Shown: positions 24,724-33,350, counted from the first letter of the stretch. The stretch: 64,000 nt of DNA from Demetria terragena DSM 11295 (GCF_000376825.1 NZ_AQXW01000004.1:1116001-1180000); one strand, 5' to 3'. The notes: a model not told the origin generated them from the sequence alone. Program-made: numbers and translations.

Positions 24724-25290
24724 ATGGCTGCAGACGGACCCGTGGACATGGTCACCCAGGGCAATACCCAGCGTGAAATCTGCAACGCCCTGTTCCGCGG
24801 TTTGTCCGCATCGACCTGGTTGGAGGCCAAGGTCTATTTCGCCCAGGCAGGTGACCGCGTCACAGGCACGATGGTCGTGATCGACGACCGGGGCCACCAG
24901 GAGTCCCGCCCGGTTCCAGGGGAGCTCTTTCCCTTGCTCCTTCGGCTTCGGGATGAGATGTGGAACCCCCAGACGCTGCCCTGGTATCACGTCATGGTCA
25001 CCATGTCCCCGGACGGCCAGGCACGCTTCTTCTTCAACTACGAGCGACGGTTTGACCTCAACCGGCCGCGCCTCGACTACCACGCGGTGACCGACAACCC
25101 CGACCCCACCGATGCGGACCTGATCGCCGACTTGGCGCTCTTCCCGCGAAGCCCCGAGCACATCCCGTCGTGGTATCCACGACCGGAAGACCTGCCGACG
25201 CCACCAGTGGACGCTCCGGCACAAGAAGAGCCGGCGCAGGAGCCCGCACCCAAGAAACGTGGGCTCGGACGGTTCTTCGGGCGGTCTTAG
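24724..25290 (+). CDS. Hypothetical protein, possible YezG-like fold
   Basis: A 188-residue soluble protein. Residues about 15-130 contain GLSASTWLEAKVYFAQAGDR and LPWYHVMVTMSPDGQARFFFNYERRFD. The second pattern (W, charged strand, FxxxYxxRFD) recalls the YezG/DUF600 immunity-like family, but only weakly. The last about 45 residues are Pro/Glu-rich and end in the basic KKRGLGRFFGRS. AAGGAGA lies seven bases before the ATG. It overlaps the convergent LOG gene by 4 bp. No toxin gene is adjacent, so an immunity role is not supported by context. Confidence 0.75.
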   Translation: MAADGPVDMVTQGNTQREICNALFRGLSASTWLEAKVYFAQAGDRVTGTMVVIDDRGHQESRPVPGELFPLLLRLRDEMWNPQTLPWYHVMVTMSPDGQARFFFNYERRFDLNRPRLDYHAVTDNPDPTDADLIADLALFPRSPEHIPSWYPRPEDLPTPPVDAPAQEEPAQEPAPKKRGLGRFFGRS

Positions 25291-26048
25291 TCCTGGTCCA
25301 CCCGCGGAGCTGGTGCGGACACGCTGGTGACCCGGCGCACCGCCTCGGCCGGATCGTCCACGACCTGCAACATGTCCAGGTCGCGCTCGCCGATCATGCC
25401 TTCCGCGAGCAGGCTCGAACGCACCCACTCCAGCATCGGCTCCCAGAATGCGCGCCCGACCAGCACGATCGGGAAGGCCGTGACCTTGCGGGTTTGGACG
25501 AGGGTGACCGCCTCGAATAGTTCATCGAGGGTGCCGAAACCGCCTGGCAGTACCAGGAATCCCTCGGCGTACTTCACGAACATCGTCTTGCGGGCGAAGA
25601 AGTAACGGAAGTTGACCCCGATGTCGACGTACTCGTTCACGCCAGTCTCGAACGGCAACTCGATGCCCAGACCGACACTGACCCCACCCGCCTCGCGGGC
25701 ACCCTTGTTCGCCGCCTCCATCGCGCCGGGGCCACCGCCGGTGATGACGGCATACCCGGCTTCGGTCAGGAGCCGACCGACCTCGACGCCGAGTTCATAG
25801 AACGGCGTGCCGGTCTTGGTACGCGCCGATCCGAACACACTGATCGCCGGCCCAAGCTCGGCGAGCGTGCCGAATCCCTCAACGAACTCGCTCTGGATGC
25901 GCAGCACCCGCCACGGGTCGGTATGCACCCAGTCCGCACCATCGGAGCGGTCGAGTAGTCGTTGATCGGTGGTCGTCTGAGGAACGTGCTTTCCCCTCAA
26001 CGTCGTGGCGCCCTTGTAGTACTCGTGCGGCGTCTGTTGATCAGTCAT
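25287..26048 (-). CDS. LOG family protein (TIGR00730 Rossmann fold)
   Basis: A 253-residue protein of the lysine-decarboxylase-like/LOG family. Members are cytokinin-nucleoside 5'-monophosphate phosphoribohydrolases. The signatures GGGPGAMEAANKGA and LPGGFGTLDELFE (the PGGxGTxxE motif) and the catalytic Arg in RKTMFVKYAEGF are all present. In bacteria it may act on AMP or modified nucleotides rather than make hormones. GGAGG lies nine bases before the ATG, just past the dapE stop, so it forms an operon with dapE. The same pairing exists near dapD/dapE in mycobacteria. Confidence 0.92.
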   Translation of the reverse strand: MTDQQTPHEYYKGATTLRGKHVPQTTTDQRLLDRSDGADWVHTDPWRVLRIQSEFVEGFGTLAELGPAISVFGSARTKTGTPFYELGVEVGRLLTEAGYAVITGGGPGAMEAANKGAREAGGVSVGLGIELPFETGVNEYVDIGVNFRYFFARKTMFVKYAEGFLVLPGGFGTLDELFEAVTLVQTRKVTAFPIVLVGRAFWEPMLEWVRSSLLAEGMIGERDLDMLQVVDDPAEAVRRVTSVSAPAPRVDQD

Positions 26049-26051
26049 GGC

Positions 26052-27119
26052 CTAACCCTCCAGCCAGCGGCGCAGCGCCGCTTCGGCATCAATGATCTGC
26101 TGCTCCGGGCAACGTTCGTCGTCGGTATGCGCAAGGTTGGGGTCGCCCGGACCAAAGTTGACCGCCGGTACGCCTAGCGTGCTGAACCGCGCCACGTCGG
26201 TCCATCCCTGCTTCGCGGTCACGGGCAGCCCCAGCGCGTCGACGAAGGCCCGTGCCGCAGGCCGGTCCAGACCCGGCCGGGCGCCATCGGCCAGGTCGTT
26301 TACCGAGACGTCGTAACTGTCAAAGAAGGTCCGGACGTAGGCGAGCGCCTCCTCGCCGGACTTGGTTGGTGCAAACCGGTAATTGACTGTCACCGTGCAC
26401 GCATCGGGAATCACATTGCGGGCGACACCACCCGAGATCAGCACCGCATTGAGCGCCTCGTGGTAGTCGAGTCCGTCGACCGTGACGGTCTGTGGTTCGT
26501 AGGCACGCAATCGCTCCAAGATGTCGGACGCATCGTGAATCGCGTTGTGCCCGTTCCACGGTCGCGCCGAGTGCGCTGCGGTGCCTTTCGTTTTGACGTG
26601 CACACTCAAGGTGCCTTTGCAGCCGCCTTCGATGCCACCGTCGGTCGGCTCAAGCAGCACCGCGAAGTCTGCGCGCAACCACTCGGCGTGCTCAACCGCT
26701 AGCCGCTTCAACCCGTTGTATTCATCCTCGACTTCCTCCGCCTCATAGAAGACGTAGGTCACGTCTCGAGTCGGCTCGGCCAGGTCGGCTGCGAGCTTGA
26801 GTTGCACGGCGACCCCGCCCTTCATGTCGGTGGTGCCGCGCCCGTAAAGCAGCCCGTCGACGCGACGCACGGGCAGGTTCGGCGGGTCGGTCAGCGGCAC
26901 CGTGTCGAGATGTCCGGCCAGGACGACCCGCTCGTCGCGCCCGAGGTTGGTTCGCGCCATCACCGAGTTGCCGTCGCGCAGCACCTCCAGGTGTGGGTAG
27001 GCGCGCAGCGCGGTCTCGACGGCGTCGGCGAGATCCTGCTCTTGGTGACTCACAGAGTGGATGTCGCACACCGCGGCGGTCAGCGTGACGACATCGGTGG
27101 ACAGGTCGAGTTCGGGCAT
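26052..27119 (-). CDS. dapE: Succinyl-diaminopimelate desuccinylase
   Basis: M20 metallohydrolase of 355 residues that removes succinate from N-succinyl-L,L-diaminopimelate in lysine and peptidoglycan precursor synthesis. Zinc ligands and catalytic residues are visible in AGHLDTVP, GRGTTDMKGG, EAEEVEDEYNGL (catalytic Glu and metal Glu) and the C-terminal NLAHTDDE. The frame stays open far upstream across the dapD antisense strand, but that is fortuitous; the family N-terminus begins at ATG 27119. It is divergent from dapD across 72 bp and is followed 3 bp later by the LOG gene. Confidence 0.94.
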   Translation of the reverse strand: MPELDLSTDVVTLTAAVCDIHSVSHQEQDLADAVETALRAYPHLEVLRDGNSVMARTNLGRDERVVLAGHLDTVPLTDPPNLPVRRVDGLLYGRGTTDMKGGVAVQLKLAADLAEPTRDVTYVFYEAEEVEDEYNGLKRLAVEHAEWLRADFAVLLEPTDGGIEGGCKGTLSVHVKTKGTAAHSARPWNGHNAIHDASDILERLRAYEPQTVTVDGLDYHEALNAVLISGGVARNVIPDACTVTVNYRFAPTKSGEEALAYVRTFFDSYDVSVNDLADGARPGLDRPAARAFVDALGLPVTAKQGWTDVARFSTLGVPAVNFGPGDPNLAHTDDERCPEQQIIDAEAALRRWLEG

Positions 27120-27178
27120 ACCGCCATCTTCGCGCACGCCTAGCGGACCGGGCACGCCGGTCGCAGCGTCGACGCCCG

Positions 27179-27184
27179 TACCCT
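27179..27184 (+). promoter_or_regulatory. -10 element of leaderless dapD promoter
   Basis: TACCCT ends seven bases before ATG 27192, and no ribosome-binding site is present. Confidence 0.5.
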
Positions 27185-27191
27185 TGTCGCC

Positions 27192-28133
27192 ATGACCGAC
27201 GAGCGCAAAGCATGGGGCTTCGGCCTGGCCACTGAGACCACCTCCGGCGACGTCCTCGACACCTGGTTCCCACAGCCACAACTCGGTGCAGCACCCGCGG
27301 ACCAGGACGGGCCATACGCTGCCCCGGCGGCACTGGGAGCCCTTGCGGAAGAGGACCCTCGGCGCGGTGTCCGTACCCGCGTCGTACGGGCCGACATCGA
27401 CCTCGATGAGGCACCGCAAGACGTTCCGGACGCTTACCTGCGCCTGCATCTCCTGTCGCACTGCCTGGTCGAGCCCAACACGATCAACCTCGACGGGCTC
27501 TTCGGCGTGCTGAACAACGTGGTGTGGACCAGTGCGGGTCCCTGCCCGGTCGAAGGCTTCGAGGCGATCCGCCTGGAATTGCGCCAGACGGGCCCGGTGC
27601 AGGTGTTCGGCGTGGACAAGTTCCCCCGCATGACCGACTACGTCATTCCTGCTGGCGTCCGCATCGCCGACGCCGACCGCGTCCGCCTCGGCGCTCACCT
27701 CGCCGCTGGCACCACCGTGATGCATGAAGGCTTTTGCAACTTCAACGCGGGCACTTTGGGCGCTTCCATGGTCGAAGGCCGCATCGTGCAGGGCGTCGTC
27801 GTGGGTGACGGCTCCGACATCGGCGGGGGCGCCTCCATCATGGGGACCCTGTCCGGCGGCGGCACCGAGCGGGTATCCATCGGCCAGCGCTGCCTGATCG
27901 GGGCCCAGGCCGGTATCGGGATCGCGCTCGGCGACGATTGCGTTGTCGAGGCTGGGCTCTACGTCACCGCAGGCACCAAGGTCACCCTTGAAGATGGAAC
28001 CGTCGTCAAGGCCAAAGAGTTGTCTGGGCGTGACGGGTTGCTCTTCATCCGCAACTCGACCACCGGCGTCGTGGAGTGCCGGGGCCGCTCGGGCCACGGC
28101 ATTCAGCTCAACGACGACTTGCACGCCAACTGA
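27192..28133 (+). CDS. dapD: Tetrahydrodipicolinate N-succinyltransferase
   Basis: Acyltransferase of 313 residues making N-succinyl-2-amino-6-ketopimelate from tetrahydrodipicolinate and succinyl-CoA. The C-terminal half is a left-handed beta helix with hexapeptide repeats ([58 protein letters not shown]). The length and the N-terminal half match the actinobacterial DapD type rather than the shorter E. coli form. Together with dapE (divergent neighbour) and dapC at 31.7 kb, it shows the succinylase route to diaminopimelate. A leaderless-type promoter precedes it. Confidence 0.94.
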   Translation: MTDERKAWGFGLATETTSGDVLDTWFPQPQLGAAPADQDGPYAAPAALGALAEEDPRRGVRTRVVRADIDLDEAPQDVPDAYLRLHLLSHCLVEPNTINLDGLFGVLNNVVWTSAGPCPVEGFEAIRLELRQTGPVQVFGVDKFPRMTDYVIPAGVRIADADRVRLGAHLAAGTTVMHEGFCNFNAGTLGASMVEGRIVQGVVVGDGSDIGGGASIMGTLSGGGTERVSIGQRCLIGAQAGIGIALGDDCVVEAGLYVTAGTKVTLEDGTVVKAKELSGRDGLLFIRNSTTGVVECRGRSGHGIQLNDDLHAN

Positions 28134-28169
28134 CCCAGCCCGACCTACGACAACACCCCAGGAGCCCAT

Positions 28170-29129
28170 GTGCCGCGGTGGCGCCGTGACGAATTCGACG
28201 ACATCAACCCGTCGGGCGATGAGTCGTACGCCGATCAGTTCCAGGAGTGGGACCAGGGCGACTTCGCATGGGAAGAGCACCGAAGGCGTGGAACCGGTCG
28301 ACGCCTTCTGGGCTGCCTGCTGCCCGTTGTCGTGGTGGCAGGCGTCGGGTTCGGCGGGTGGAAGGCGTACGAATACCTCGGAAACTACTTCGGCGGCGAG
28401 ACCTGCCTGCTCCGCGGAGACGCCGGTGAAGAAAAGCTCGACCCTGAGCAGGCAGCCAACGCCTCCACCATCAGTACGGTCGCGACGCAGCGCATGAACC
28501 TGCCGCCCAAGGCCGCCCATCTGGGCCTGTCGACGGCTATCCAAGAATCCAAACTGCGCAACCTCACCGGCGGCGACCGTGACTCCATCGGCCTGTTCCA
28601 GCAACGCCCCAGCCAAGGATGGGGCACCGCCGAACAGATCAACGACCCGGTCTACTCAGCGTCCGCTTTCTACGATGTGCTGATTGAGGTCGATTCCTGG
28701 CAAACCCGCCCCTTGACCGAGGTTGCCCAGGAAGTGCAGCGCAGCGGGCATCCTGACGCGTACGCCGACCATGACACCGAAGGCGACATCATGAGCGACG
28801 CGCTCACGGGTGCCACGACCGAGGGAGTGGGCTGCCGCTTGGACCCCGCCGCGGATGGCGATCCGGCGCAGGTCGCCACCACGTTGCGCGAACAGACGGG
28901 CCACCGCGGGCAGACGAGCGCCTCGGGTGTCACCGTCACCCTTGACGATGCGCGCTCGGCTCGGACCATTGCCGCGTGGGGAGTCACCCATGCGGCCTTT
29001 GAAGACATCACCACCGTCACGCTCGGCGATCGCGAGTGGAAGCGGCAACGCGGCCGCGACGGGTGGAGTTGGCACGCTGCATCAGACCCCACCGGCTCTG
29101 ACCGAGTCGTGCGAATCACCGTCAAATAA
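28170..29129 (+). CDS. Membrane-anchored lysozyme-like hypothetical protein
   Basis: A 319-residue protein with an acidic N-terminus of about 45 residues. One transmembrane helix follows (LLGCLLPVVVVAGVGFGGW), then an extracytoplasmic domain. The segment LGLSTAIQESKLRNL followed by SIGLFQQRPSQGWGT is a common actinobacterial lysozyme-like signature, with the Glu of the QES motif as the likely catalytic acid. The last 100 residues are a separate alpha/beta region of unknown role. AGGAG lies five bases before GTG 28170; an ATG two bases upstream is out of frame. It follows dapD by 36 bp and may be co-transcribed. A peptidoglycan-related role is inferred from the fold hint and context. Confidence 0.78.
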   Translation: MPRWRRDEFDDINPSGDESYADQFQEWDQGDFAWEEHRRRGTGRRLLGCLLPVVVVAGVGFGGWKAYEYLGNYFGGETCLLRGDAGEEKLDPEQAANASTISTVATQRMNLPPKAAHLGLSTAIQESKLRNLTGGDRDSIGLFQQRPSQGWGTAEQINDPVYSASAFYDVLIEVDSWQTRPLTEVAQEVQRSGHPDAYADHDTEGDIMSDALTGATTEGVGCRLDPAADGDPAQVATTLREQTGHRGQTSASGVTVTLDDARSARTIAAWGVTHAAFEDITTVTLGDREWKRQRGRDGWSWHAASDPTGSDRVVRITVK

Positions 29130-29163
29130 TCGATTGGGCCGAATAGCCCACGACATCGCTACG

Positions 29164-29179
29164 TGTGAGTAACCTCACA
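29164..29179. promoter_or_regulatory. CRP/GlxR-type operator upstream of lipase
   Basis: TGTGA-N6-TCACA is a perfect match to the CRP/GlxR consensus. It lies 30 bp before the lipase start codon and may control its carbon-source response. Confidence 0.6.
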
Positions 29180-29209
29180 ACTCCTGGCCCGACCTCTCTA
29201 GGAGTGACT

Positions 29210-30169
29210 GTGACTCGCACCGTTCGACCGACTCGACGCCGCCTCACCCTTGCCGCGGCGGCAGCCACGCTCGCCGCGGGATCGCTCGCCGTCTCGAGTG
29301 CCGCGCCCGCCCAGGCGGCCGAGATCCGCGAAGGCAATCTGGCGACCGCCGTCTACAAATACACCTTTGCACCGAACAGCACCGCCGGCGCCAACGACTG
29401 GAACTGCAAACCGTCCGCCGAGAATCCCAACCCCGTCGTGATGCTCCCCGGGACGTTCTTCAACCACGGCGCTAACTTCATCAAGATCGGCCCACGCCTG
29501 AAAAACAACGGGTTCTGCACCTTCGCCCTGAACTACGGACAGACCGCCGCCTCGTTTGGCCGAGTCGGTGGCCTCGGCTCGATCAAGGACTCCGCCCAGC
29601 AGTTGGATGAGTTTGTCACCAAGGTGCTCAAATCCACTGGCGCAAAAAAGGTCGACATTCTTGGCCACTCCCAGGGTGGCAACGTTCCCATCTGGTGGAT
29701 CAAGAAGATGGGCGGTGCGTCCAAGACCGGGAACTATGTCGGCTGGGCACCCAGCAGCCGTGGCACCGACCTCAACGGCCTCATCACCCTGGCCAACGGG
29801 TTGGGAGCCATGGGATTCATTACCGGCGTGTCCAACGTGGGCCAGTTCCCCGGGGTGACCGACCAGGCCAACACCAGCGCGTACACCAAGGAGTTGTTCC
29901 CCGACGGCTCCTCGGATGTGCCTAGCGGTCCGAAGTACACCGTCATCGCGACCGAGCAGGACAAGGTGGTGACGCCGTACACCCGCCAAACGTTGTCGGG
30001 GTCCGACGTCAACAACATCGTGCTCCAGGACAAGTGCCCGAAGGACCTCGCGGGTCACGTGGGCTTGTTCAATGACGAACCGACGATGCAGATGACGCTG
30101 AACGCGTTCAAGGGCGGACCAAAGAACTTCCAGCCTGAGTGCCGCAGCTACGGCGTCCCGCTCCTTTAG
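29210..30169 (+). CDS. Secreted class 2 lipase/esterase
   Basis: Alpha/beta hydrolase of 319 residues exported by a Sec signal (basic start RPTRRR, hydrophobic stretch, cleavage after APAQA). The nucleophile elbow is GHSQGGN, and MLPGTFFNHGANF provides the oxyanion-hole strand. The Asp in IATEQDKVVTPY and His in GHVGLF complete a plausible triad. Four Cys in the mature part could form disulfides. It resembles lipase class 2 proteins of Streptomyces and mycobacteria, which cleave triacylglycerols. GTG 29210 has AGGAG five bases upstream; a GTG two codons earlier is also possible. A CRP/GlxR-like site lies just upstream. Confidence 0.9.
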   Translation: MTRTVRPTRRRLTLAAAAATLAAGSLAVSSAAPAQAAEIREGNLATAVYKYTFAPNSTAGANDWNCKPSAENPNPVVMLPGTFFNHGANFIKIGPRLKNNGFCTFALNYGQTAASFGRVGGLGSIKDSAQQLDEFVTKVLKSTGAKKVDILGHSQGGNVPIWWIKKMGGASKTGNYVGWAPSSRGTDLNGLITLANGLGAMGFITGVSNVGQFPGVTDQANTSAYTKELFPDGSSDVPSGPKYTVIATEQDKVVTPYTRQTLSGSDVNNIVLQDKCPKDLAGHVGLFNDEPTMQMTLNAFKGGPKNFQPECRSYGVPLL

Positions 30170-30185
30170 TCCATCGAGCATGCAC

Positions 30186-30219
30186 AACGCCCGCTTCCTC
30201 TGCAGAGGAAGCGGGCGTT
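30186..30219. terminator. Bidirectional terminator, 34-bp perfect palindrome
   Basis: AACGCCCGCTTCCTCTG and its exact complement meet with no spacer, then run into TTT. It sits between the convergent lipase and citrate synthase genes and can end both. Confidence 0.85.
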
Positions 30220-30247
30220 TGTGTGTGGGAGTCTGAGCCCCTAGGGG

Positions 30248-31540
30248 TCAGCGATCTGCCGGTGCGACGTAGTCGCGCAAGGTCTCGCCGATGTAGACCT
30301 GCCGCGGACGACCGATCTTGGTCGCCGGGTCCTCCATCATCTCGCGCCACTGGGCAATCCAGCCCGGCAGGCGCCCGATAGCGAACAACACGGTGAACAT
30401 GTCGGTCGGGAAGCCCATCGCCTTGTAAATGATGCCGGTGTAGAAGTCGACGTTGGGGTACAACTTGCGCTCGACGAAGTATTCGTCGGCCAACGCGATC
30501 TCTTCCAACCGCATGGCGATCTCGAGCTGTGGGTCATCGACACCCATCTTCTCGAGCACCTCGTGCGCGGTCTCCTTGACGATGGTCGCGCGCGGGTCGT
30601 AGTTCTTGTAGACCCGGTGCCCGAAGCCCATGAGGCGTACGCCAGCTTCCTTGTTCTTGACCTTGTTCATGAAGGTGTCGACGTCGTCGCCGCTGGCGTG
30701 GATCTCATCCAGCATCGCCAAAACTGCCGAGTTCGCGCCGCCGTGCAGCGGTCCGGACAGGGCGTGGATGCCCGCGCTGATCGAGGCGAACAGATTGGCG
30801 TGAGCCGAACCGACAAGGCGCACCGTCGAGGTCGAACAGTTCTGCTCGTGGTCAGCATGGAGGATGAACAACTGGTCCAGGGCCCGGTGAACGACCGGGT
30901 CGATTTCGTAGTCCTCCGTGGGGAACCCGAAGGTCATCCGCAGGAAGTTGCCCACCAGGTCAAGGCTGTTGTCCGGGTAGAGCGTCGGCTGGCCCTGGCT
31001 CTTCTTGAACGCATAGGCCGCGATCGTTGGCAGCTTGGCCAACAACCGAATGGTCGACTGCTCGATCTGGTCAGGGTCGTCGATCGCCAGTGAGTCTGGG
31101 TAGAAGGTCCCGAGCGCGGACACGGCCGCCGAGAGAACCGACATCGGGTGCGCGTCACGTGGGAAGGCCTCGAGGAGGACCTTGAGGTCCTCATCAAGCA
31201 GGGTGTGACGGTTGACCTTGGCCGTGAACGCGTCGAGCTGTTCATTGCTCGGCAGGTCGCCATAGATCAAGAGGTAGCAAACCTCTAGGAAGCTTGAGTC
31301 TTGAGCCAGCTGGTCGATCGGATACCCGCGGTAACGCAGGATCCCTGCGTCACCATCGATGTAGGTGATCTTCGACTGGCAGGACGCAGTGTTGGTGTAG
31401 CCGACATCGAGCGTGGTGTTGCCCGTGTCTTTCAGCAGCGACGAGATTTCGTAGCCGGAGTTGCCTTCGGTGGCTGGGTGAAGCGGAAGCTCAAGTGTCT
31501 TCCCGACAGCCTGGAAGGTCGCAGCGCCTTCGTTGCTCAT
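30248..31540 (-). CDS. gltA: Citrate synthase (type II)
   Basis: TCA-cycle enzyme condensing oxaloacetate with acetyl-CoA. It has 430 residues, the size of the hexameric bacterial type. Catalytic segments are SGPLHGGANSAVLAMLDEI (first His), GFGHRVYKNYDPRA (second His) and YPNVDFYTG (catalytic Asp). The N-terminal small domain, typical of the NADH-sensitive type, is present. The start is uncertain: ATG 31540 is preferred, since the upstream in-frame ATG 31552 directly abuts the AGAGGAGG element with no spacing. It is convergent with the lipase gene and preceded by a 156-bp region with a TTGACG-N3-CGTCAA palindrome at 31656-31670. Confidence 0.95.
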   Translation of the reverse strand: MSNEGAATFQAVGKTLELPLHPATEGNSGYEISSLLKDTGNTTLDVGYTNTASCQSKITYIDGDAGILRYRGYPIDQLAQDSSFLEVCYLLIYGDLPSNEQLDAFTAKVNRHTLLDEDLKVLLEAFPRDAHPMSVLSAAVSALGTFYPDSLAIDDPDQIEQSTIRLLAKLPTIAAYAFKKSQGQPTLYPDNSLDLVGNFLRMTFGFPTEDYEIDPVVHRALDQLFILHADHEQNCSTSTVRLVGSAHANLFASISAGIHALSGPLHGGANSAVLAMLDEIHASGDDVDTFMNKVKNKEAGVRLMGFGHRVYKNYDPRATIVKETAHEVLEKMGVDDPQLEIAMRLEEIALADEYFVERKLYPNVDFYTGIIYKAMGFPTDMFTVLFAIGRLPGWIAQWREMMEDPATKIGRPRQVYIGETLRDYVAPADR

Positions 31541-31655
31541 GTGAAAGTCCATCCTCCTCTAACCCGGCGGCGGAGCCGGGAAGTCAGCGTGGATGACGTT
31601 ACCTCAGGTCTAGGGCGCCGCTGACCGTGGTCCGGGTCTAGAACTTTCGCCATCT

Positions 31656-31670
31656 TTGACGTGGCGTCAA
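31656..31670. promoter_or_regulatory. Palindrome in gltA upstream region
   Basis: TTGACG-TGG-CGTCAA is a 15-bp palindrome. Read on the minus strand, TTGACG could be a -35 element for gltA with AAAGTT 17 bp further on. Its role as an operator is a guess. Confidence 0.35.
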
Positions 31671-31696
31671 CTAGGGGGTTGACCCACGTCCGGATC

Positions 31697-32794
31697 CTAT
31701 GGCAGTCGCCTTGCGGCGGCAGCAATCCGCTCGTCGGAGGCGGTCAGGGCGATGCGTACGTGCTCGGCGCCGGTGCGGCCGTAGAAGTCCCCCGGGGCGG
31801 CCAGGATGCCGCACTTGGCCAGCCAGTCGACGGTTTCGCGACAGGGCTCGCCACGGGTCGCCCACAGGTATAGGCCCGCCTCGCTGTGATCAATCCGCCA
31901 GCCGGCGCTCTCCAGTGCGGGGCGCAGCACGGCGCGACGGGCCGCATAGCGTTCTTTCTGGACTGCCACATGCTCGTCATCGCTGACCGCGGCCTCAAGT
32001 GCGCGCTGGACCGGCCAGGGCGGGATCATTCCCGCGTGCTTGCGTACCTCGAGAAGTTGGCGCACCACTGAGGGATCGCCCGCGACAAAGGCCGCGCGAT
32101 AGCCAGCCAGGTTTGATTGCTTGGAGGTGGAGTAGACCACCAGGACGCCCTCATGGGTCCCACCGGTCACCCGATCGTCCAACACGCTCGGCGTCGTCGG
32201 ACCGTCTGCGTCAGCTCGCCAGTCCAGCTCGGCGTAACACTCATCGCTGACCACTAGCACCCCGCGCGCACGCGCCCAGTCCACGACCTTCTTGAGATGG
32301 TCCACACCGAGCACCTGGCCGGTCGGGTTGCTCGGGGTGTTGAGCCACAACACCTTTGGCGCGGGTCCGGGTCCGAGCTCGACCAAGCTCGTCATCGGGC
32401 GCGGCGAGGCGCCCGCGATCCGAGCGCCGACGTCATAGGTCGGGTATGCCACCGCCGGGAAGGCGACCTCGTCGCCCTTTCCGAGGCCCAGCAGGGTGGG
32501 CAGCCAGGCCACCAGTTCTTTGCTGCCGATGGTGGGCAGCACCCCGTCGGGGTCGATGCCGGTTGCACCACGGCGCCTGGCGAACCAGGCGGAGATCGCC
32601 TCCCGCAGCGATGGCGTACCCCATGTCTGGGGGTAGCCCGGAGCATTCGCCGCATCACGCAGCGCCTCCTGGAGGAGGTCGGGTGTCGGGTCGACGGGAG
32701 TGCCGACCGAAAGGTCGACGATGCCGTCCGGGTGCTGCGCGGCGACGGCTTTGGCCGCCGCGAGACTGTCCCAGGGGAAGTCGGGAAGGTCCAT
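31697..32794 (-). CDS. dapC: Succinyldiaminopimelate transaminase
   Basis: PLP-dependent class I/II aminotransferase of 365 residues converting N-succinyl-2-amino-6-ketopimelate to succinyl-diaminopimelate. Family marks are NTPSNPTG (about residue 155), VVSDECYAELDW (about residue 183) and the PLP lysine in VYSTSKQSNLAGYR. A conserved Arg near the C-terminus (EHVRIALT) should bind the substrate carboxylate. Downstream of fdxA on the same strand, an arrangement conserved in actinobacteria. The frame stays open upstream through a 33-bp repeat array, so an N-terminal extension of 11-residue repeats is possible. ATG 32794 (or GTG 32797) gives the normal family N-terminus. Confidence 0.93.
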   Translation of the reverse strand: MDLPDFPWDSLAAAKAVAAQHPDGIVDLSVGTPVDPTPDLLQEALRDAANAPGYPQTWGTPSLREAISAWFARRRGATGIDPDGVLPTIGSKELVAWLPTLLGLGKGDEVAFPAVAYPTYDVGARIAGASPRPMTSLVELGPGPAPKVLWLNTPSNPTGQVLGVDHLKKVVDWARARGVLVVSDECYAELDWRADADGPTTPSVLDDRVTGGTHEGVLVVYSTSKQSNLAGYRAAFVAGDPSVVRQLLEVRKHAGMIPPWPVQRALEAAVSDDEHVAVQKERYAARRAVLRPALESAGWRIDHSEAGLYLWATRGEPCRETVDWLAKCGILAAPGDFYGRTGAEHVRIALTASDERIAAAARRLP

Positions 32795-32801
32795 CACGCC
32801 G

Positions 32802-32944
32802 ACGCCGGTCGAGCAGCCGCGACGAACGACCCCCACGCCGGTCGAGCAGCCGCGAGGAACGACCCCCACGCCGGTCGAGCAGCCGCGAGGAACGACCCCC
32901 ACGCCGGTCGAGCAGCCGCGAGGAACGAGCGGCGTGTCGAGACC
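32802..32944. repeat. 33-bp tandem repeats ending in a REP-like palindrome
   Basis: Copies of a 33-bp unit start at 32802, 32835, 32868 and 32901, nearly identical apart from one base in the first. The last copy runs into a 39-bp imperfect palindrome (32906-32944) with GGTCGA at one end, TCGAGACC at the other, and GCCGC/GCGGC inside. The palindrome resembles a dispersed repeat I associate with Micrococcales genomes. The array fills the gap between fdxA and dapC. Because 33 is a multiple of three, it keeps the dapC frame open. Confidence 0.85.
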
Positions 32945-32954
32945 GAGACCACGG

Positions 32955-33281
32955 TCACTCGTCGTGCTCTTGCGGCGGCAGCGCCTCGATGATCGGGTGA
33001 TCCTTCTCGATCACACCGAGCTTGGCTGCACCGCCAGGGCTTCCGAGGTCGTCGAAGAATTCGACGTTGGCCTTGTAGTAGTCGGCCCACTCCTCGGGAG
33101 TGTCATCCTCGTAATAGATCGCCTCAACCGGGCAGACCGGCTCGCAGGCACCGCAATCGACGCATTCGTCGGGGTGAATGTAGAGCGATCGCTTGCCCTC
33201 ATAGATGCAGTCGACCGGGCATTCCTCGATGCACGCCTTGTCCTTCAGGTCGACGCACGGCTGAGCAATGACGTAAGTCAC
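32955..33281 (-). CDS. fdxA: 7Fe ferredoxin
   Basis: Electron carrier of 108 residues with one [3Fe-4S] and one [4Fe-4S] cluster. The cluster motifs are CVDLKDKACIEECPVDCIYEG (first set) and CVDCGACEPVCPVEAIYYED (classical CxxCxxCxxxCP). Length and the acidic C-terminal extension match the FdxA/FdxC type found throughout actinobacteria. GTG is the likely start. It is upstream of dapC on the same strand, a conserved pairing, with a repeat array between them. Its partners (P450s or oxidoreductases) are not in the immediate neighbourhood. Confidence 0.95.
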   Translation of the reverse strand: MTYVIAQPCVDLKDKACIEECPVDCIYEGKRSLYIHPDECVDCGACEPVCPVEAIYYEDDTPEEWADYYKANVEFFDDLGSPGGAAKLGVIEKDHPIIEALPPQEHDE

Positions 33282-33336
33282 GAATCGGTCCTTCCTGGCA
33301 AGCGGGTGGGCACGCCGACGCTGGGCGCAACTCTTC

Positions 33337-33342
33337 TAGTAT
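33337..33342 (+). promoter_or_regulatory. -10 element of leaderless promoter
   Basis: TAGTAT, close to the TATAAT consensus, ends eight bases before ATG 33351. Confidence 0.55.
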
Positions 33343-33350
33343 GCCGACTC

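Noticed and set aside
27120-28616. Upstream extension of the dapE frame across the dapD antisense strand
   Set aside because: DapE begins naturally at 27119 and the extension only mirrors dapD and its neighbour. The protein would be more than twice the family length.
32802-32944. CRISPR array
   Set aside because: The 33-bp units are directly tandem with no spacers, and no cas genes are present.
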